From: Microvirga arabica
GTDB taxonomy: Bacteria; Pseudomonadota; Alphaproteobacteria; Rhizobiales; Beijerinckiaceae
Length of the DNA stretch: 40,680 bases
Reading direction: 5' to 3'
Assembly (NCBI RefSeq): GCF_016811235.1
Contig: NZ_JAFBID010000059.1
Location: 1-40,680, forward strand
Under the pieces are notes generated by a model. That model was not told where the DNA came from and made no database searches. It worked only from the letters and a program-made list of their open reading frames with translations. Shown in pieces: positions 31,421 through 39,874 of this stretch. Numbering within the stretch: position 1 is the first letter of the stretch; each line of letters begins with the position of its first letter. Made by a program: the position numbers and the translations under genes.

Positions 31421-32376
31421 AGCATCCCAATCTCGGGGAGCGGATCGCAGGTCTTCTCGGCGCAGGCCGGTCGACCGAAATCGTGCGTGCGGTGACGGAC
31501 GTCAGCCTCAGTGTTGGTAAAGGCGAAGTTGTGGGCCTTGTCGGCGAATCCGGCTGCGGAAAGTCGACGCTTGGGCGGATGATCGCCGGAATCTATACGC
31601 CAAGCGACGGCAAGATCCTGTTCGGCAATGCGCCCGTGGCCAAAGAGCAGGGGCGGCGCACGCAGAAGCTGACGACGCGCGTTCAGATGATCCACCAGGA
31701 TCCGTTTGCCAGCCTCAACCCGCGCATCAGGATCGGTGACACGGTGGCCGAGGGGCCGGTCGCGCACAACATCGTCAAAGGCCGCGAAGCGGATTCCTAC
31801 GTGGCCGATATGCTTGGGCGCGTGGGCCTCGATCCGAGCTATCGTAGGCGTTTTCCGCACCAGTTCTCCGGCGGTCAGCGGCAGCGCATCGCCATTGCGC
31901 GTGCGCTTGCCATGAAGCCGGATCTCCTTGTGCTCGACGAGCCGGTGGCCTCTCTGGACGTTTCGATCCAGGCTCAGGTGCTCAACCTGTTCATGGATCT
32001 ACGCCGGGATCTTGACCTGACAGGCATCTTCATCAGCCATGATCTCGGCGTGGTGCGCCACGTCTCGGATCGCGTCGCGATCATGTATCTCGGCCGCATT
32101 GTCGAATTGGCTCCTACGACTGAGCTTTATGCTCAGCCGAACCATCCCTACACCCGAGCCCTCTTCGAGAGCGTTCCAAGGGTGGGCGTGGGCCGAAAGA
32201 ACTTCCGCCCTATCGCGGGCGAAATTCCATCTCCGCTCAATCCGCCGAGCGGGTGCCACTTCCACCCCCGTTGCCCGTTCGCCGGTCCACGCTGCAAGCG
32301 GGAGGCTCCGCCTCTGGCTGCCATCGGACCCGGCCGCTTCTCCGCCTGCCATCTCAACACTGGCGGCACCGAATAA
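31372..32376 (+). CDS. Peptide-type ABC transporter ATPase (DppF-like)
   Basis: 334 residues from the ATG at 31372, which lies 49 bases inside the DppD-like gene. The next sequence, LLDIDHVSKRFVKH, is the standard N-terminus of DppF proteins, so this start is favoured. Walker A is GESGCGKSTLG, the Q-loop MIHQDPFASLNPR, the signature FSGGQRQRI and Walker B LLVLDEPVASLDVS. The C-terminal CHFHPRCPFAGPRC motif matches its partner. It completes the five-part importer (binding protein, two permeases, two ATPases). The M32 carboxypeptidase gene follows 14 bases later, so peptide uptake and trimming appear co-expressed. Confidence 0.94.
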   Translation: MPAALLDIDHVSKRFVKHPNLGERIAGLLGAGRSTEIVRAVTDVSLSVGKGEVVGLVGESGCGKSTLGRMIAGIYTPSDGKILFGNAPVAKEQGRRTQKLTTRVQMIHQDPFASLNPRIRIGDTVAEGPVAHNIVKGREADSYVADMLGRVGLDPSYRRRFPHQFSGGQRQRIAIARALAMKPDLLVLDEPVASLDVSIQAQVLNLFMDLRRDLDLTGIFISHDLGVVRHVSDRVAIMYLGRIVELAPTTELYAQPNHPYTRALFESVPRVGVGRKNFRPIAGEIPSPLNPPSGCHFHPRCPFAGPRCKREAPPLAAIGPGRFSACHLNTGGTE

Positions 32377-32390
32377 GATCAGAGATCGAC

Positions 32391-33914
32391 ATGACCCAGC
32401 AAGCCTCCTTTGCGGCGCTCCAGGAGCGCATCGCCGCCGTCAACGACGTGCTGAACGCAACCTCCCTGCTCACTTGGGATTCGCGGACGATGATGCCGGC
32501 CGGCGGTGCGGAAACCCGCGGTCATCAGATTGCGACCCTGACCCGCATCGCACGCGACCTTCTTCTCGCATCCGAGACCGAGAAGGCGCTTGAGGAGGCC
32601 GAGCGGGCTGTCGATGCTCTGCCGGCGGATGCAGCCGAGCGGCGTATGGTCGAGCAGACGCGGCATGCGGTAGAGCATCACCGGAGCGTGCCGGCAGCCC
32701 TGATTCAGGAACGGGCGGCCCTTCGCACCGTGGCGCAGTCAGCTTGGATCGAGGCGCGGTCGAAGAGCGAGTTCTCGATCTACGAGCCTCATCTGTCAAA
32801 AACCGTCGAACTCTCCCGTGCCTATGCCGATTGCATCGGCTGGTCCGAGCATCCCTACGACGCCATGGTGTCGATCTATGAGCCCGGCGAAACGGCAGCG
32901 AGCCTCAAGGGGCTGTTCTCGAAGCTGCGTGATGGATTGCTGCCGATTCTCGACGCAGCCCGTTCCCGGCCGCAGCCGCGATCGGATTTCCTGTTTCGCG
33001 ACTTTCCCGAGGAGGGGCAGCGCGCCTTCGGCTTGAGCCTCGCCGAGAAGCTGGGTTACGATCTGCAGCGCGGGCGCCTCGATACAACCGTTCATCCGTT
33101 CGAGGTGTCGTTCACCCGCAACGACGTGCGGATCACCACCCGCTACAACCGCAACTACCTTCCCGCCTCCATGTTCGGCACCGCTCACGAGGTCGGGCAC
33201 GGGCTCTACGAGCAGGGCGTCGATCCTGCCTATACCCGCACGACCCTGGCGACGGATCTCGTTGGGCTCTACGCGGTCGGCGGCACCAGCTTCGGTGCCC
33301 ACGAGTCCCAGTCTCGCCTCTGGGAAAACCATATCGTCCGCAGCCGCAGGTTCTGGGAACGGCACTACCCGGACCTGCAGCGGTACTTCCCGGATCAACT
33401 CGGTGATGTGAGCGCCGAGGAGTTCTATCGCGCCGTCACGCGCGTGGAGCCCGGCTTCATCCGCGTCGAGGCGGATGAGCTGACTTACGATTTCCACATC
33501 ATGCTGCGCGTCGATATTGAATGCGCGTTGATGGACGGTTCGCTGCCGGTGTCAGATCTCCCCGATGCTTGGAACGCCGCGATCAAGCGCGACCTCGGCC
33601 TGATCGTTCCGAACGACGCTAAGGGCGTGCTGCAGGACGTCCATTGGTCGACGGGCTATATCGGCTCGTTCCCGACTTACACCATTGGCAACGTCATGGG
33701 TGCGCAGGTGATGGAAACGCTGCGGAAGCAGAATCCGTCCGTCGATGCTTCCATCGATGCGGGTGAATACGGTGTCCTTGCCGAGGAACTTCGTACCAGG
33801 ATCTGGCAGCACGGACGCCGGTTCATGCGTGACGAATTGCTAGAACGTGAAACAGGCAGGCGCCTCGATCCGGCACCTTATCTCGCTTACCTCTACGATA
33901 AGTACGCACAATAG
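32391..33914 (+). CDS. Carboxypeptidase Taq-type metallopeptidase (family M32)
   Basis: 507 residues from the ATG at 32391; the frame is open further upstream but inside the ATPase gene. The zinc site HEVGH (His266 and His270) lies in GTAHEVGHGLYEQG, followed by the downstream Glu region SFGAHESQSRLWENHI. The N-terminal WDSRTMMPAGGAETRGHQ and the C-terminal DVHWSTGYIGSFPTYTIGN are M32 hallmarks, and length is typical (about 500). The enzyme releases C-terminal residues from imported peptides in the cytoplasm with broad specificity, sparing proline. It is the last gene of the rightward operon. No signal peptide. Confidence 0.94.
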   Translation: MTQQASFAALQERIAAVNDVLNATSLLTWDSRTMMPAGGAETRGHQIATLTRIARDLLLASETEKALEEAERAVDALPADAAERRMVEQTRHAVEHHRSVPAALIQERAALRTVAQSAWIEARSKSEFSIYEPHLSKTVELSRAYADCIGWSEHPYDAMVSIYEPGETAASLKGLFSKLRDGLLPILDAARSRPQPRSDFLFRDFPEEGQRAFGLSLAEKLGYDLQRGRLDTTVHPFEVSFTRNDVRITTRYNRNYLPASMFGTAHEVGHGLYEQGVDPAYTRTTLATDLVGLYAVGGTSFGAHESQSRLWENHIVRSRRFWERHYPDLQRYFPDQLGDVSAEEFYRAVTRVEPGFIRVEADELTYDFHIMLRVDIECALMDGSLPVSDLPDAWNAAIKRDLGLIVPNDAKGVLQDVHWSTGYIGSFPTYTIGNVMGAQVMETLRKQNPSVDASIDAGEYGVLAEELRTRIWQHGRRFMRDELLERETGRRLDPAPYLAYLYDKYAQ

Positions 33915-33929
33915 GACTAAAGCATCGAA

Positions 33930-33949
33930 CCTGTGGAGGAAGGCACAGG
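33930..33949. other. Hairpin after the M32 peptidase gene
   Basis: CCTGTG and CACAGG pair around an 8-base loop about 15 bases after the stop. There is no T-tract, so it is at best a weak or Rho-assisted terminator. Confidence 0.4.
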
Positions 33950-33964
33950 CTGCAACACCCTGCA

Positions 33965-34003
33965 TTGACATATCTCAACAAGCATTCTTGAGGCTAATGT
34001 CAA
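33965..34003. promoter_or_regulatory. Nested inverted repeat upstream of the chemoreceptor gene
   Basis: TTGACAT (33965-33971) pairs with ATGTCAA (33997-34003), and inside it CTCAA (33974-33978) pairs with TTGAG (33988-33992). The first arm also resembles a -35 hexamer. It is either a leader hairpin or a regulator site. Confidence 0.45.
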
Positions 34004-34056
34004 GATAATCCTGGTCATTTTCCTGATTGGGTAGGCTGCAGTTAACCAGCAAGGCA

Positions 34057-34080
34057 ATATTGTGGTGAAAGTCACAATAT
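34057..34080. promoter_or_regulatory. AT-rich perfect inverted repeat upstream of the chemoreceptor gene
   Basis: ATATTGTG and CACAATAT are perfect 8-base arms around an 8-base spacer, ending 45 bases before the predicted start. The AT-rich arms stand out in this GC-rich DNA and look like a dimeric regulator site. Confidence 0.55.
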
Positions 34081-34124
34081 AAATCCTCTGGGGCCTTAGT
34101 GCGTTAAACAAAGTTACATTTCCT

Positions 34125-35804
34125 GTGAAGATCATGGCGTTAGTTGCCGTCGTGATCTTCTCCACCGCTGCCACGATGTGGTTCGCTGCATCCCGCCAGA
34201 TCTGGTCCGACCTGCAATCCCAGCAGCAGGAAAAGGCAGAGCAATATCTGCGTAGCCTGTCCCTCGTGTACGCAGCCCGCATGACGGGGGCAAATGTCAA
34301 ACTCGAGAATGGCCGGGTCTCCCGTATTGAGAGTCCATTTCTTGCCGAGTTCAAGGACTTCTCGGTTGTCGATGACTCTGTATCGTATGTCGGCGGAAAT
34401 GCCACCATCTTCACCTTCGATGCGGCGCAGGACAAGTTCATCCGCAGAGTGACGACCGTCAAAAAGGAGAATGGCGAGAGAGCCGTCGGTACGGCATTGG
34501 CTCCCGAAAGTCCTGCGCAGGGCTTCGTTCGCCGCGGAGAAGCCTATTACGGCCCAACCATTCTCTTTGGTGCGCAGTTTTATACGGCGTATCAGCCGAC
34601 CTTCGATGCTGCTGGCAAAGTCAACGGCATTCTCTATGTCGGTGTTCCGGTTGCAGATCTGCACAACTCGTACTCGACGACCATGACGACAATGAGCATT
34701 GCCGCAGGGATCATCGCAGTGCTGGCCTGCCTGGGAGCTGTATTGATCGCCATGCGGCTGTTCCGCCCTCTCAAGGAGATCACCCTGCGCGTTGAAAAGC
34801 TTGCTGACGGTGATTTCGAGAGCCCGATCCACTATCAGGTGCGCGGTGATGAAATCGGTGCAGTGGCGAAGTCGCTCCAAGTCTTCAAAAATGCTTTAAT
34901 TGCACAGAAGCAAGCGGATGCTCTCTCTGTGCAGGAGTACGAAGCCAGGGCGCAACGCTCCCGGGCACTCGACTCTCTGACACAGAGCTTCGAAACGAAG
35001 GTTCTGACACTGACCCATAGCCTGTCGGTTGCAGCTGCCGGACTGGAGGCAACTGCCGAGTCGATGACCGCTGTTGCCGACAAGGCCACGCAGCAATCCG
35101 TGGGGGTAGCTTCTGCGTCGCAACAAACCTCTGCCAACGTCCAGACCGTGGCAGCGGCTACCGAAGAGCTTTCAATCTCCATTCGTGAGATTGCCTCACA
35201 GGTTGTTCAGTCCTCGCATATTGCCGAGCGCGCCGTGAGCGACGCACAGCGGACGAACAGCATTGTGCAGATGCTCGCCGGGTCGGCGGAGAGGATCGGC
35301 CATGTCGTGCAGCTCATCAACAGCATCGCGAGCCAGACCAATCTGCTGGCGCTCAATGCCACCATCGAGGCGGCAAGGGCAGGGGAGGCCGGCAAGGGCT
35401 TCGCCGTCGTGGCCGCCGAGGTGAAGGAGCTGGCTACCCAAACGTCGAAGGCGACGGAAGAGATCTCGGCTCAGATTTCAAGCGTTCAGCAGGTCACCGG
35501 CGAGGCCGTTCAGGCCATTCAGGCGATTGCCGGCACGATCGGTGAGATGTCGCAGATCTCGATTGCCATCGCAGCCGCGATGGAAGAGCAGGGAGCCGCT
35601 ACTGCCGAGATCTCCCGTAATGTGCAGGAGGCGGCACGGGGCACCGAGGTTGTCACAGGAAGCATAGGCGAGGTTCGTCAGGCTGCCGGTGAAACTGAAC
35701 TTGCGGCTACTGAGGTGCTGTCGGCCGCTCAGGAGCTGGCTCGTCACTCCGCGAACCTAGGGCGGGAGGTCGACGAGTTCTTGTCAGACGTGAAGGCCGC
35801 CTGA
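34125..35804 (+). CDS. Methyl-accepting chemotaxis protein with a Cache-type sensor
   Basis: 559 residues from a GTG at 34125 (next ATG three codons later); no ribosome binding site is obvious. In-frame codons upstream back to a stop at 34080 read LSALNKVTFP, which resembles the usual cytoplasmic lead-in of such receptors but has no start codon. Membrane segments lie at about residues 2-22 and 190-212. Between them is a periplasmic single-Cache-like domain (YYGPTILFGAQFYTAY, NGILYVGVPV). A HAMP domain (RPLKEITLRVEKLADGDFES) follows, then the signalling hairpin with its tip near NLLALNATIEAARAGEAGKG. No CheR pentapeptide is seen at the C-terminus. It is alone, just downstream of the peptide importer, and could sense a related compound. 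No chemotaxis genes are in the window. Confidence 0.92.
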   Translation: MKIMALVAVVIFSTAATMWFAASRQIWSDLQSQQQEKAEQYLRSLSLVYAARMTGANVKLENGRVSRIESPFLAEFKDFSVVDDSVSYVGGNATIFTFDAAQDKFIRRVTTVKKENGERAVGTALAPESPAQGFVRRGEAYYGPTILFGAQFYTAYQPTFDAAGKVNGILYVGVPVADLHNSYSTTMTTMSIAAGIIAVLACLGAVLIAMRLFRPLKEITLRVEKLADGDFESPIHYQVRGDEIGAVAKSLQVFKNALIAQKQADALSVQEYEARAQRSRALDSLTQSFETKVLTLTHSLSVAAAGLEATAESMTAVADKATQQSVGVASASQQTSANVQTVAAATEELSISIREIASQVVQSSHIAERAVSDAQRTNSIVQMLAGSAERIGHVVQLINSIASQTNLLALNATIEAARAGEAGKGFAVVAAEVKELATQTSKATEEISAQISSVQQVTGEAVQAIQAIAGTIGEMSQISIAIAAAMEEQGAATAEISRNVQEAARGTEVVTGSIGEVRQAAGETELAATEVLSAAQELARHSANLGREVDEFLSDVKAA

Positions 35805-35830
35805 TCGTTTCGATCGATGGTACAACGACA

Positions 35831-35859
35831 GCCGCAGAGGGCTTCCTCTGCGGCTTTTT
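35831..35859 (+). terminator. Rho-independent terminator of the chemoreceptor gene
   Basis: CCGCAGAGG (35832-35840) pairs with CCTCTGCGG (35845-35853) across loop GCTT and is followed by CTTTTTC. It lies 27 bases after the stop codon. Confidence 0.93.
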
Positions 35860-35873
35860 CATTTTGAGCACGG

Positions 35874-36344
35874 CTACTCGCTGGCAGCCTCGTGCCAGAA
35901 TTGCAGGCTGCAGCCATTGACTATGCCACCTCCTGCCTCGTGAATGTCTAGAATCGATGTGTGGTACGCCCGGGCTTCCGCCGTGCCAACCAGCAGCTTC
36001 AGGCTACGGATGATTCGGGTGATCCGCAGGTGGTTATGATCATGTGAAGTGAGCCACCAAGATGTGCTTCGGTAGAAGCGGAGCATGCGTTCCGCTGCCA
36101 TCTTAAGCGTCTCTACCGAGTGTGGATCGGCTCTGATCGCTTCGATCTCGGACTGCGTCAGAACGGGCGAGTGCGGCTGCGCAGCGCTGGGCGTGGGCAG
36201 CGGAAACATCCATTGGATGTAGTCGTGAATTGCCTCCAGCTCGCTATCGGAGAAGCCGAGCACATCAGCTGCCAGGCGCCCGCGACTGTCCCGTCCCACA
36301 CCCGCAAGGAAGTCGTGCAGGGGCCCCGCCGCTGGTTCAGCCAT
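35874..36344 (-). CDS. Opioid growth factor receptor (OGFr)-like conserved protein
   Basis: 156 residues from an ATG with AGGAG eight bases upstream. The N-terminal half matches the OGFr conserved region: DFLAGVGRDSRGRLAADVL, then the signature HDYIQWMFPLPTPS. In this family that tryptophan-phenylalanine motif is almost invariant. The C-terminal half includes FYRSTSWWLTSHDHNHLRI with two clustered His residues. The domain is shared between animal OGFr proteins and bacterial proteins of unknown function. No signal peptide, membrane segment or catalytic motif can be named. It is the last gene of the minus-strand group, 46 bases after the anion exporter, and may be co-transcribed with it. Confidence 0.82.
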   Translation of the reverse strand: MAEPAAGPLHDFLAGVGRDSRGRLAADVLGFSDSELEAIHDYIQWMFPLPTPSAAQPHSPVLTQSEIEAIRADPHSVETLKMAAERMLRFYRSTSWWLTSHDHNHLRITRIIRSLKLLVGTAEARAYHTSILDIHEAGGGIVNGCSLQFWHEAASE

Positions 36345-36390
36345 TGCGACATCTCCTATCAGCTTCTGCAGATTGAAGATGGTTCATGGC

Positions 36391-37242
36391 TCAAGTGAGG
36401 AGGCTTGCGGCGAAGCGAGCGCAGACAAGCAGCAGGAAGATGCCGAAAGCCACCTCAAGCCGACGCTTCGAGAGGCGGTGCGCAAGGCGTGCGCCCACGG
36501 GCGCCATCCAGGTGCTGGTGGGGATGAACAGCACTAAGCCGAGAAGAGAGACATAGCCCAGCGCCAAGGGCAGCTGGAAGGCGGTCACGTCGGGATAATC
36601 GGCCATGTGCGGCCACCCGGCATAGATGTAGCCGATGGCGCCGGGGATTGAGATGAGAATGCCGAGGCCTGACGAGGTTGCCACCGCCTGATGGATCGGA
36701 CGGTTGTAGAACGTCATGAACAGGTTGGAGAGCTGACCGCCCCCGATGCCCATCAGGGCCGAGAGAATGCCGATGAGCCAGCCATAGGCGATCATGATGG
36801 GCTTTGCGGGCATATCGAGACCGAAGCGCCATGTGTCTTTCCCGAAGAGCAGGCGTATGGCCGAGAGTCCGGCCACGACCACGAACACCGCCTTGAACAG
36901 GTCGGCTGGGGCATAGCGGGCGATAACGCTGCCGATCACCACACCGAGCACAACGGGCACAGCCCAAACGCGCAGGATCGTCATGTCGACCGCGCCCTTG
37001 GCCTTATGCGCGGAGAAGGATCGCAGGGAGGTGGGGATGATGATGGCCAGCGACGTGCCGACGCAGAGCGGCATGCGCACCTCTTCAGGCACGTCCAGAA
37101 TCCGGAACAGTTCGTAGAGGATCGGCACGGCCACGGCACCGCCGCCGACGCCGAACACGCCGGCGAGCAGTCCCGTAATGGCCCCAGCCGCCAGAAGCGC
37201 CACGACGAGCCACGCCAGATCGAAGAGGGGTATACCGAACAT
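36391..37242 (-). CDS. TauE/SafE-family membrane anion exporter
   Basis: 283 residues from the ATG at 37242, with AAGGTGG eight bases upstream; the frame opens four codons earlier at a GTG. About eight membrane segments are visible. The duplicated family motif occurs as GLLAGVFGVGGGAVAVPIL near the N-terminus and GILSALMGIGGGQLSNLFM in the middle. Such proteins export sulfite, sulfoacetate or other organosulfur or carboxylate anions across the inner membrane. It follows gamma-glutamyltransferase and a DUF1028 gene on the same strand. Removal of surplus sulfite from cysteine or glutathione breakdown is a reasonable but unproven job. Confidence 0.9.
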   Translation of the reverse strand: MFGIPLFDLAWLVVALLAAGAITGLLAGVFGVGGGAVAVPILYELFRILDVPEEVRMPLCVGTSLAIIIPTSLRSFSAHKAKGAVDMTILRVWAVPVVLGVVIGSVIARYAPADLFKAVFVVVAGLSAIRLLFGKDTWRFGLDMPAKPIMIAYGWLIGILSALMGIGGGQLSNLFMTFYNRPIHQAVATSSGLGILISIPGAIGYIYAGWPHMADYPDVTAFQLPLALGYVSLLGLVLFIPTSTWMAPVGARLAHRLSKRRLEVAFGIFLLLVCARFAASLLT

Positions 37243-37270
37243 CCGAAGGTCCACCTTGGAAAGCAGAACG

Positions 37271-37297
37271 GCCGTAGGATCTTTCCGACCCTACGGC
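37271..37297 (-). other. Intercistronic hairpin between DUF1028 and exporter genes
   Basis: GCCGTAGG pairs perfectly with CCTACGGC across an 11-base loop. No U-tract follows on the minus strand. It may stabilise or partly end the upstream message. Confidence 0.55.
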
Positions 37298-37321
37298 AGG
37301 TGAGAGAGGTGCAGAAAAGCT

Positions 37322-38044
37322 CTAAGACGCGCTTCCGGCAAGCCGCTCCTGGTACTCGCGCGCCCGCTGATCGATCCAGGACCGGTCGGTGACGCCGCCG
37401 GGGTTGGCGCGGGTCGCCATAGCATCCATGAAGGCCAGGAAGCGCTCGTGGGCAACGCTATACAGGCGACGCAACTCGTCCAGCGGTTCAGCATGATCAT
37501 CGACGCGTAGATCGAGCATGGGGTAAGGCTCATCGCGCCAAACCTTGAGCGCAGCAGACTGCTTGCCGCGTTTGTCGCCGCCCTCGGCCTGTCCCGCATC
37601 GAGTGCCGCTAGCAACCGGTCGGCGAATGGCAGGTCCACGAGGCGCTTGTAGGTGTCGAGGGTGGCCTGGATCACCGCTGGTCCGGCCAGCATATTGCCG
37701 GCTACGGATACGTTCTCATCCGTGAGATGTCCGCACCAGTCGACGCAGTCACGCCCGGTATGGGCGGCGGTCCTGCCGTCCCGGTCGATCACATGAAGCT
37801 GACGCGATTCCCGTCCAGGGTCCTGCGCAGTTAGGATCGCCACGATCTCTTCTGCACTGCGGCCTTCCGCCAGAAATCTCATACCGTCCGTTCCATAGAG
37901 CGGATTGACGAGCGCCTGCGTGGCGAGAGCGCCGATCTTGGCCGTGCCATGGGGGCAGAGCGCTCCCACGGCAAAGAACTTGGTGGTGACGGCAACCCCG
38001 AACGAGCCGGTTTCGGGATCCTTGGCGATGATCGACCAGGTCAT
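37322..38044 (-). CDS. DUF1028-family protein (Ntn-hydrolase-like fold)
   Basis: 240 residues; ATG with GAGGAA eight bases upstream. The start MTWSIIAKDPETGSFGVAVT and the segment VSVAGNMLAGPAVI are diagnostic of DUF1028. The family adopts an N-terminal-nucleophile-hydrolase-like fold and is often found beside peptide or gamma-glutamyl metabolism genes, but its reaction is not established. The first residues after Met are Thr-Trp-Ser, so Thr2 could become a nucleophile if Met1 is removed. The gene is 12 bases downstream of gamma-glutamyltransferase, so the two are almost certainly co-transcribed. The C-terminal tail of about 60 residues has a charged, helical look. Confidence 0.88.
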   Translation of the reverse strand: MTWSIIAKDPETGSFGVAVTTKFFAVGALCPHGTAKIGALATQALVNPLYGTDGMRFLAEGRSAEEIVAILTAQDPGRESRQLHVIDRDGRTAAHTGRDCVDWCGHLTDENVSVAGNMLAGPAVIQATLDTYKRLVDLPFADRLLAALDAGQAEGGDKRGKQSAALKVWRDEPYPMLDLRVDDHAEPLDELRRLYSVAHERFLAFMDAMATRANPGGVTDRSWIDQRAREYQERLAGSAS

Positions 38045-38056
38045 GATCTGTGTTCC

Positions 38057-39850
38057 TCAGCGTCCGACCGCATAGGCCTGCATGAGACGGGGCGTGGCGG
38101 CGCCGTGCAGCAGGCCGTCCTTGTCGCGGCTCGCTGCCACAAGGCGTCCGACTGTCCAGGCAGGCGCCACCTCGACCTCGTGACCACGGGCGCGCAGATC
38201 GTCGAGAACCTCGGCGCCGTAGGTCTCCTCGGCCATGAGGTGGCCGGGCTTCTGCTCGCGCGGGTAGAACGAGGAGGGGAAGTGCGCCGTGTGCGACATC
38301 GGCAGGTCGATGGATTCCTGCAGGTTCAGCCCGTGATGGGCATGGCGCAGGAAGAGCAGCATCTGCCACTGCTCCTGCTGGTCGCCGCCGGGGGAACCGA
38401 ACACCATGTAGGGATCGCCGTCCTTCTCCGCGAGAGTCGGCGTCAGCGTGGTTCGCGGGCGCTTGCCTGGCGCAAGGCTCGCGGGCAGGTTCTCCTCCAG
38501 CCAGAACATCTGGGCACGGGAGTTGAGCATGAAGCCGAGTTCAGGGATGACCGGGGAGGACTGTAGCCAACCGCCGGAGGGCATGGCCGCGATCATGTTG
38601 CCGAAGCGGTCGACAACGTCGATATGCACGGTATCGCCGCGCCGGGCCGAGCGCATCGATGCCAACGTCGGCTCACCACCGGAAACCTTCTTGTCCGTGG
38701 TGGAGAGTTCGCGCAGCGCCTTCAGGGTACGCTCGACCTGGGCCTCGTAGCCGTCGACACGACCGGGGCGCAGTTCCAGGGAGGCTTTGTCGGTGATCAG
38801 CTTGCGGCGCTCGTCGTTGTAAGCGTCCGACAGCAACGTCTGGATCGGCACGTCGATGAAGTCGGGATCCCCGTAATAGGCCTCGCGGTCGGCGAAGGCG
38901 AGCTTCATTGCCTCCACGACCGTGTGGACGAACTCGCCGCTGGTTGGACCCATGGCGGCCAAGTCGAAGCCTTTCAGCAGCGCCAGCGTCTGCAGGAAGA
39001 CGGGGCCCTGGCCCCACGGCCTGATCTTGTTGACCCGGAAGTTGTGGTACTCGTAGGTCTGCGGAGCATCATAGGATGCCTGCCATTTCGCCATGTCGTC
39101 GGCAGTAAGCACGCCCTTATGGCGCGAGCCGCTCTGGTCCATCACCTCCGTCTTACGCACGAAGGCGTCGACGGCCTCAGCCACAAAGCCCTTGTAGAAG
39201 GCGCTGCGCGCGCCCTCGATCTGCGCCTCGCGGTCGCTTCCCTTGGCTTCCGCTTCGCGGATGATGCGCTTCCAGGTATCGGCAAGCTGCGGGTTGCGGA
39301 AGAGCTGACGGGGTTTCGGAACCTCGCCGCCGGGCAGAAACACGGCTGCGGTAGTCGGCCATTCTGTCTCGAAGAACTCTTTCAGGCCCTTGATGGTGTC
39401 GGCAACCCGCGGCAGCAATGGATGTCCCTGCTCGGCATAGTAGATGGCAGGCTCCAGCACTTCTCTGAGCGAGAGAAGTCCATGATCTCGCAGCAGGAGC
39501 ATCCAAGCATCGAAGGCGCCGGGCACCACGGTGGCGAGCATGCCATTGCCAGGAATAAGCTTCAGACCTTCACGCTTGTAATGGTCGATGGTGGCACCGT
39601 TCGGTGCCGTGCCCTGGCCGCAGAGCACCTCAACCTTCTTGGTCTTGGCGGAGTAGAACACGGCCGGGACTTCACCGGACGGGCCGACCAGATGCGGCTC
39701 GACCACTTGGAGCACGAAGGCGGAGGCGACGCAGGCGTCGAAGGCGTTGCCGCCCTTTTCCAGCATCGCCATGCCCGCGGCAGAAGCCAGCCAATGGGTC
39801 GATGTGACGATACCGAAGGTGCCGAGGATCTCGGGTCGTGTCGTGAACAT
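38057..39850 (-). CDS. ggt: Gamma-glutamyltransferase-family N-terminal-nucleophile hydrolase
   Basis: 597 residues of normal GGT length. The autocleavage site is Asp406-Thr407 in RRGDTVHIDVVDRFGN; Thr407 is the predicted N-terminal nucleophile of the small subunit. GGNAFDACVASAFVLQVVEP, GSPGGDQQEQW and RLMQAYAVGR complete the pattern. Classical GGT transfers or hydrolyses the gamma-glutamyl group of glutathione. This member differs from the E. coli type (it has GPSGEVPAVFY early on and no clear signal peptide), so it may be a cytoplasmic relative such as an acylase or gamma-glutamyl hydrolase. The gene lies 24 bases after a DppC-like permease gene, which ties it to an imported peptide. Confidence 0.88.
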   Translation of the reverse strand: MFTTRPEILGTFGIVTSTHWLASAAGMAMLEKGGNAFDACVASAFVLQVVEPHLVGPSGEVPAVFYSAKTKKVEVLCGQGTAPNGATIDHYKREGLKLIPGNGMLATVVPGAFDAWMLLLRDHGLLSLREVLEPAIYYAEQGHPLLPRVADTIKGLKEFFETEWPTTAAVFLPGGEVPKPRQLFRNPQLADTWKRIIREAEAKGSDREAQIEGARSAFYKGFVAEAVDAFVRKTEVMDQSGSRHKGVLTADDMAKWQASYDAPQTYEYHNFRVNKIRPWGQGPVFLQTLALLKGFDLAAMGPTSGEFVHTVVEAMKLAFADREAYYGDPDFIDVPIQTLLSDAYNDERRKLITDKASLELRPGRVDGYEAQVERTLKALRELSTTDKKVSGGEPTLASMRSARRGDTVHIDVVDRFGNMIAAMPSGGWLQSSPVIPELGFMLNSRAQMFWLEENLPASLAPGKRPRTTLTPTLAEKDGDPYMVFGSPGGDQQEQWQMLLFLRHAHHGLNLQESIDLPMSHTAHFPSSFYPREQKPGHLMAEETYGAEVLDDLRARGHEVEVAPAWTVGRLVAASRDKDGLLHGAATPRLMQAYAVGR

Positions 39851-39874
39851 GTCGTTTATCCGATATTGCGTGTT

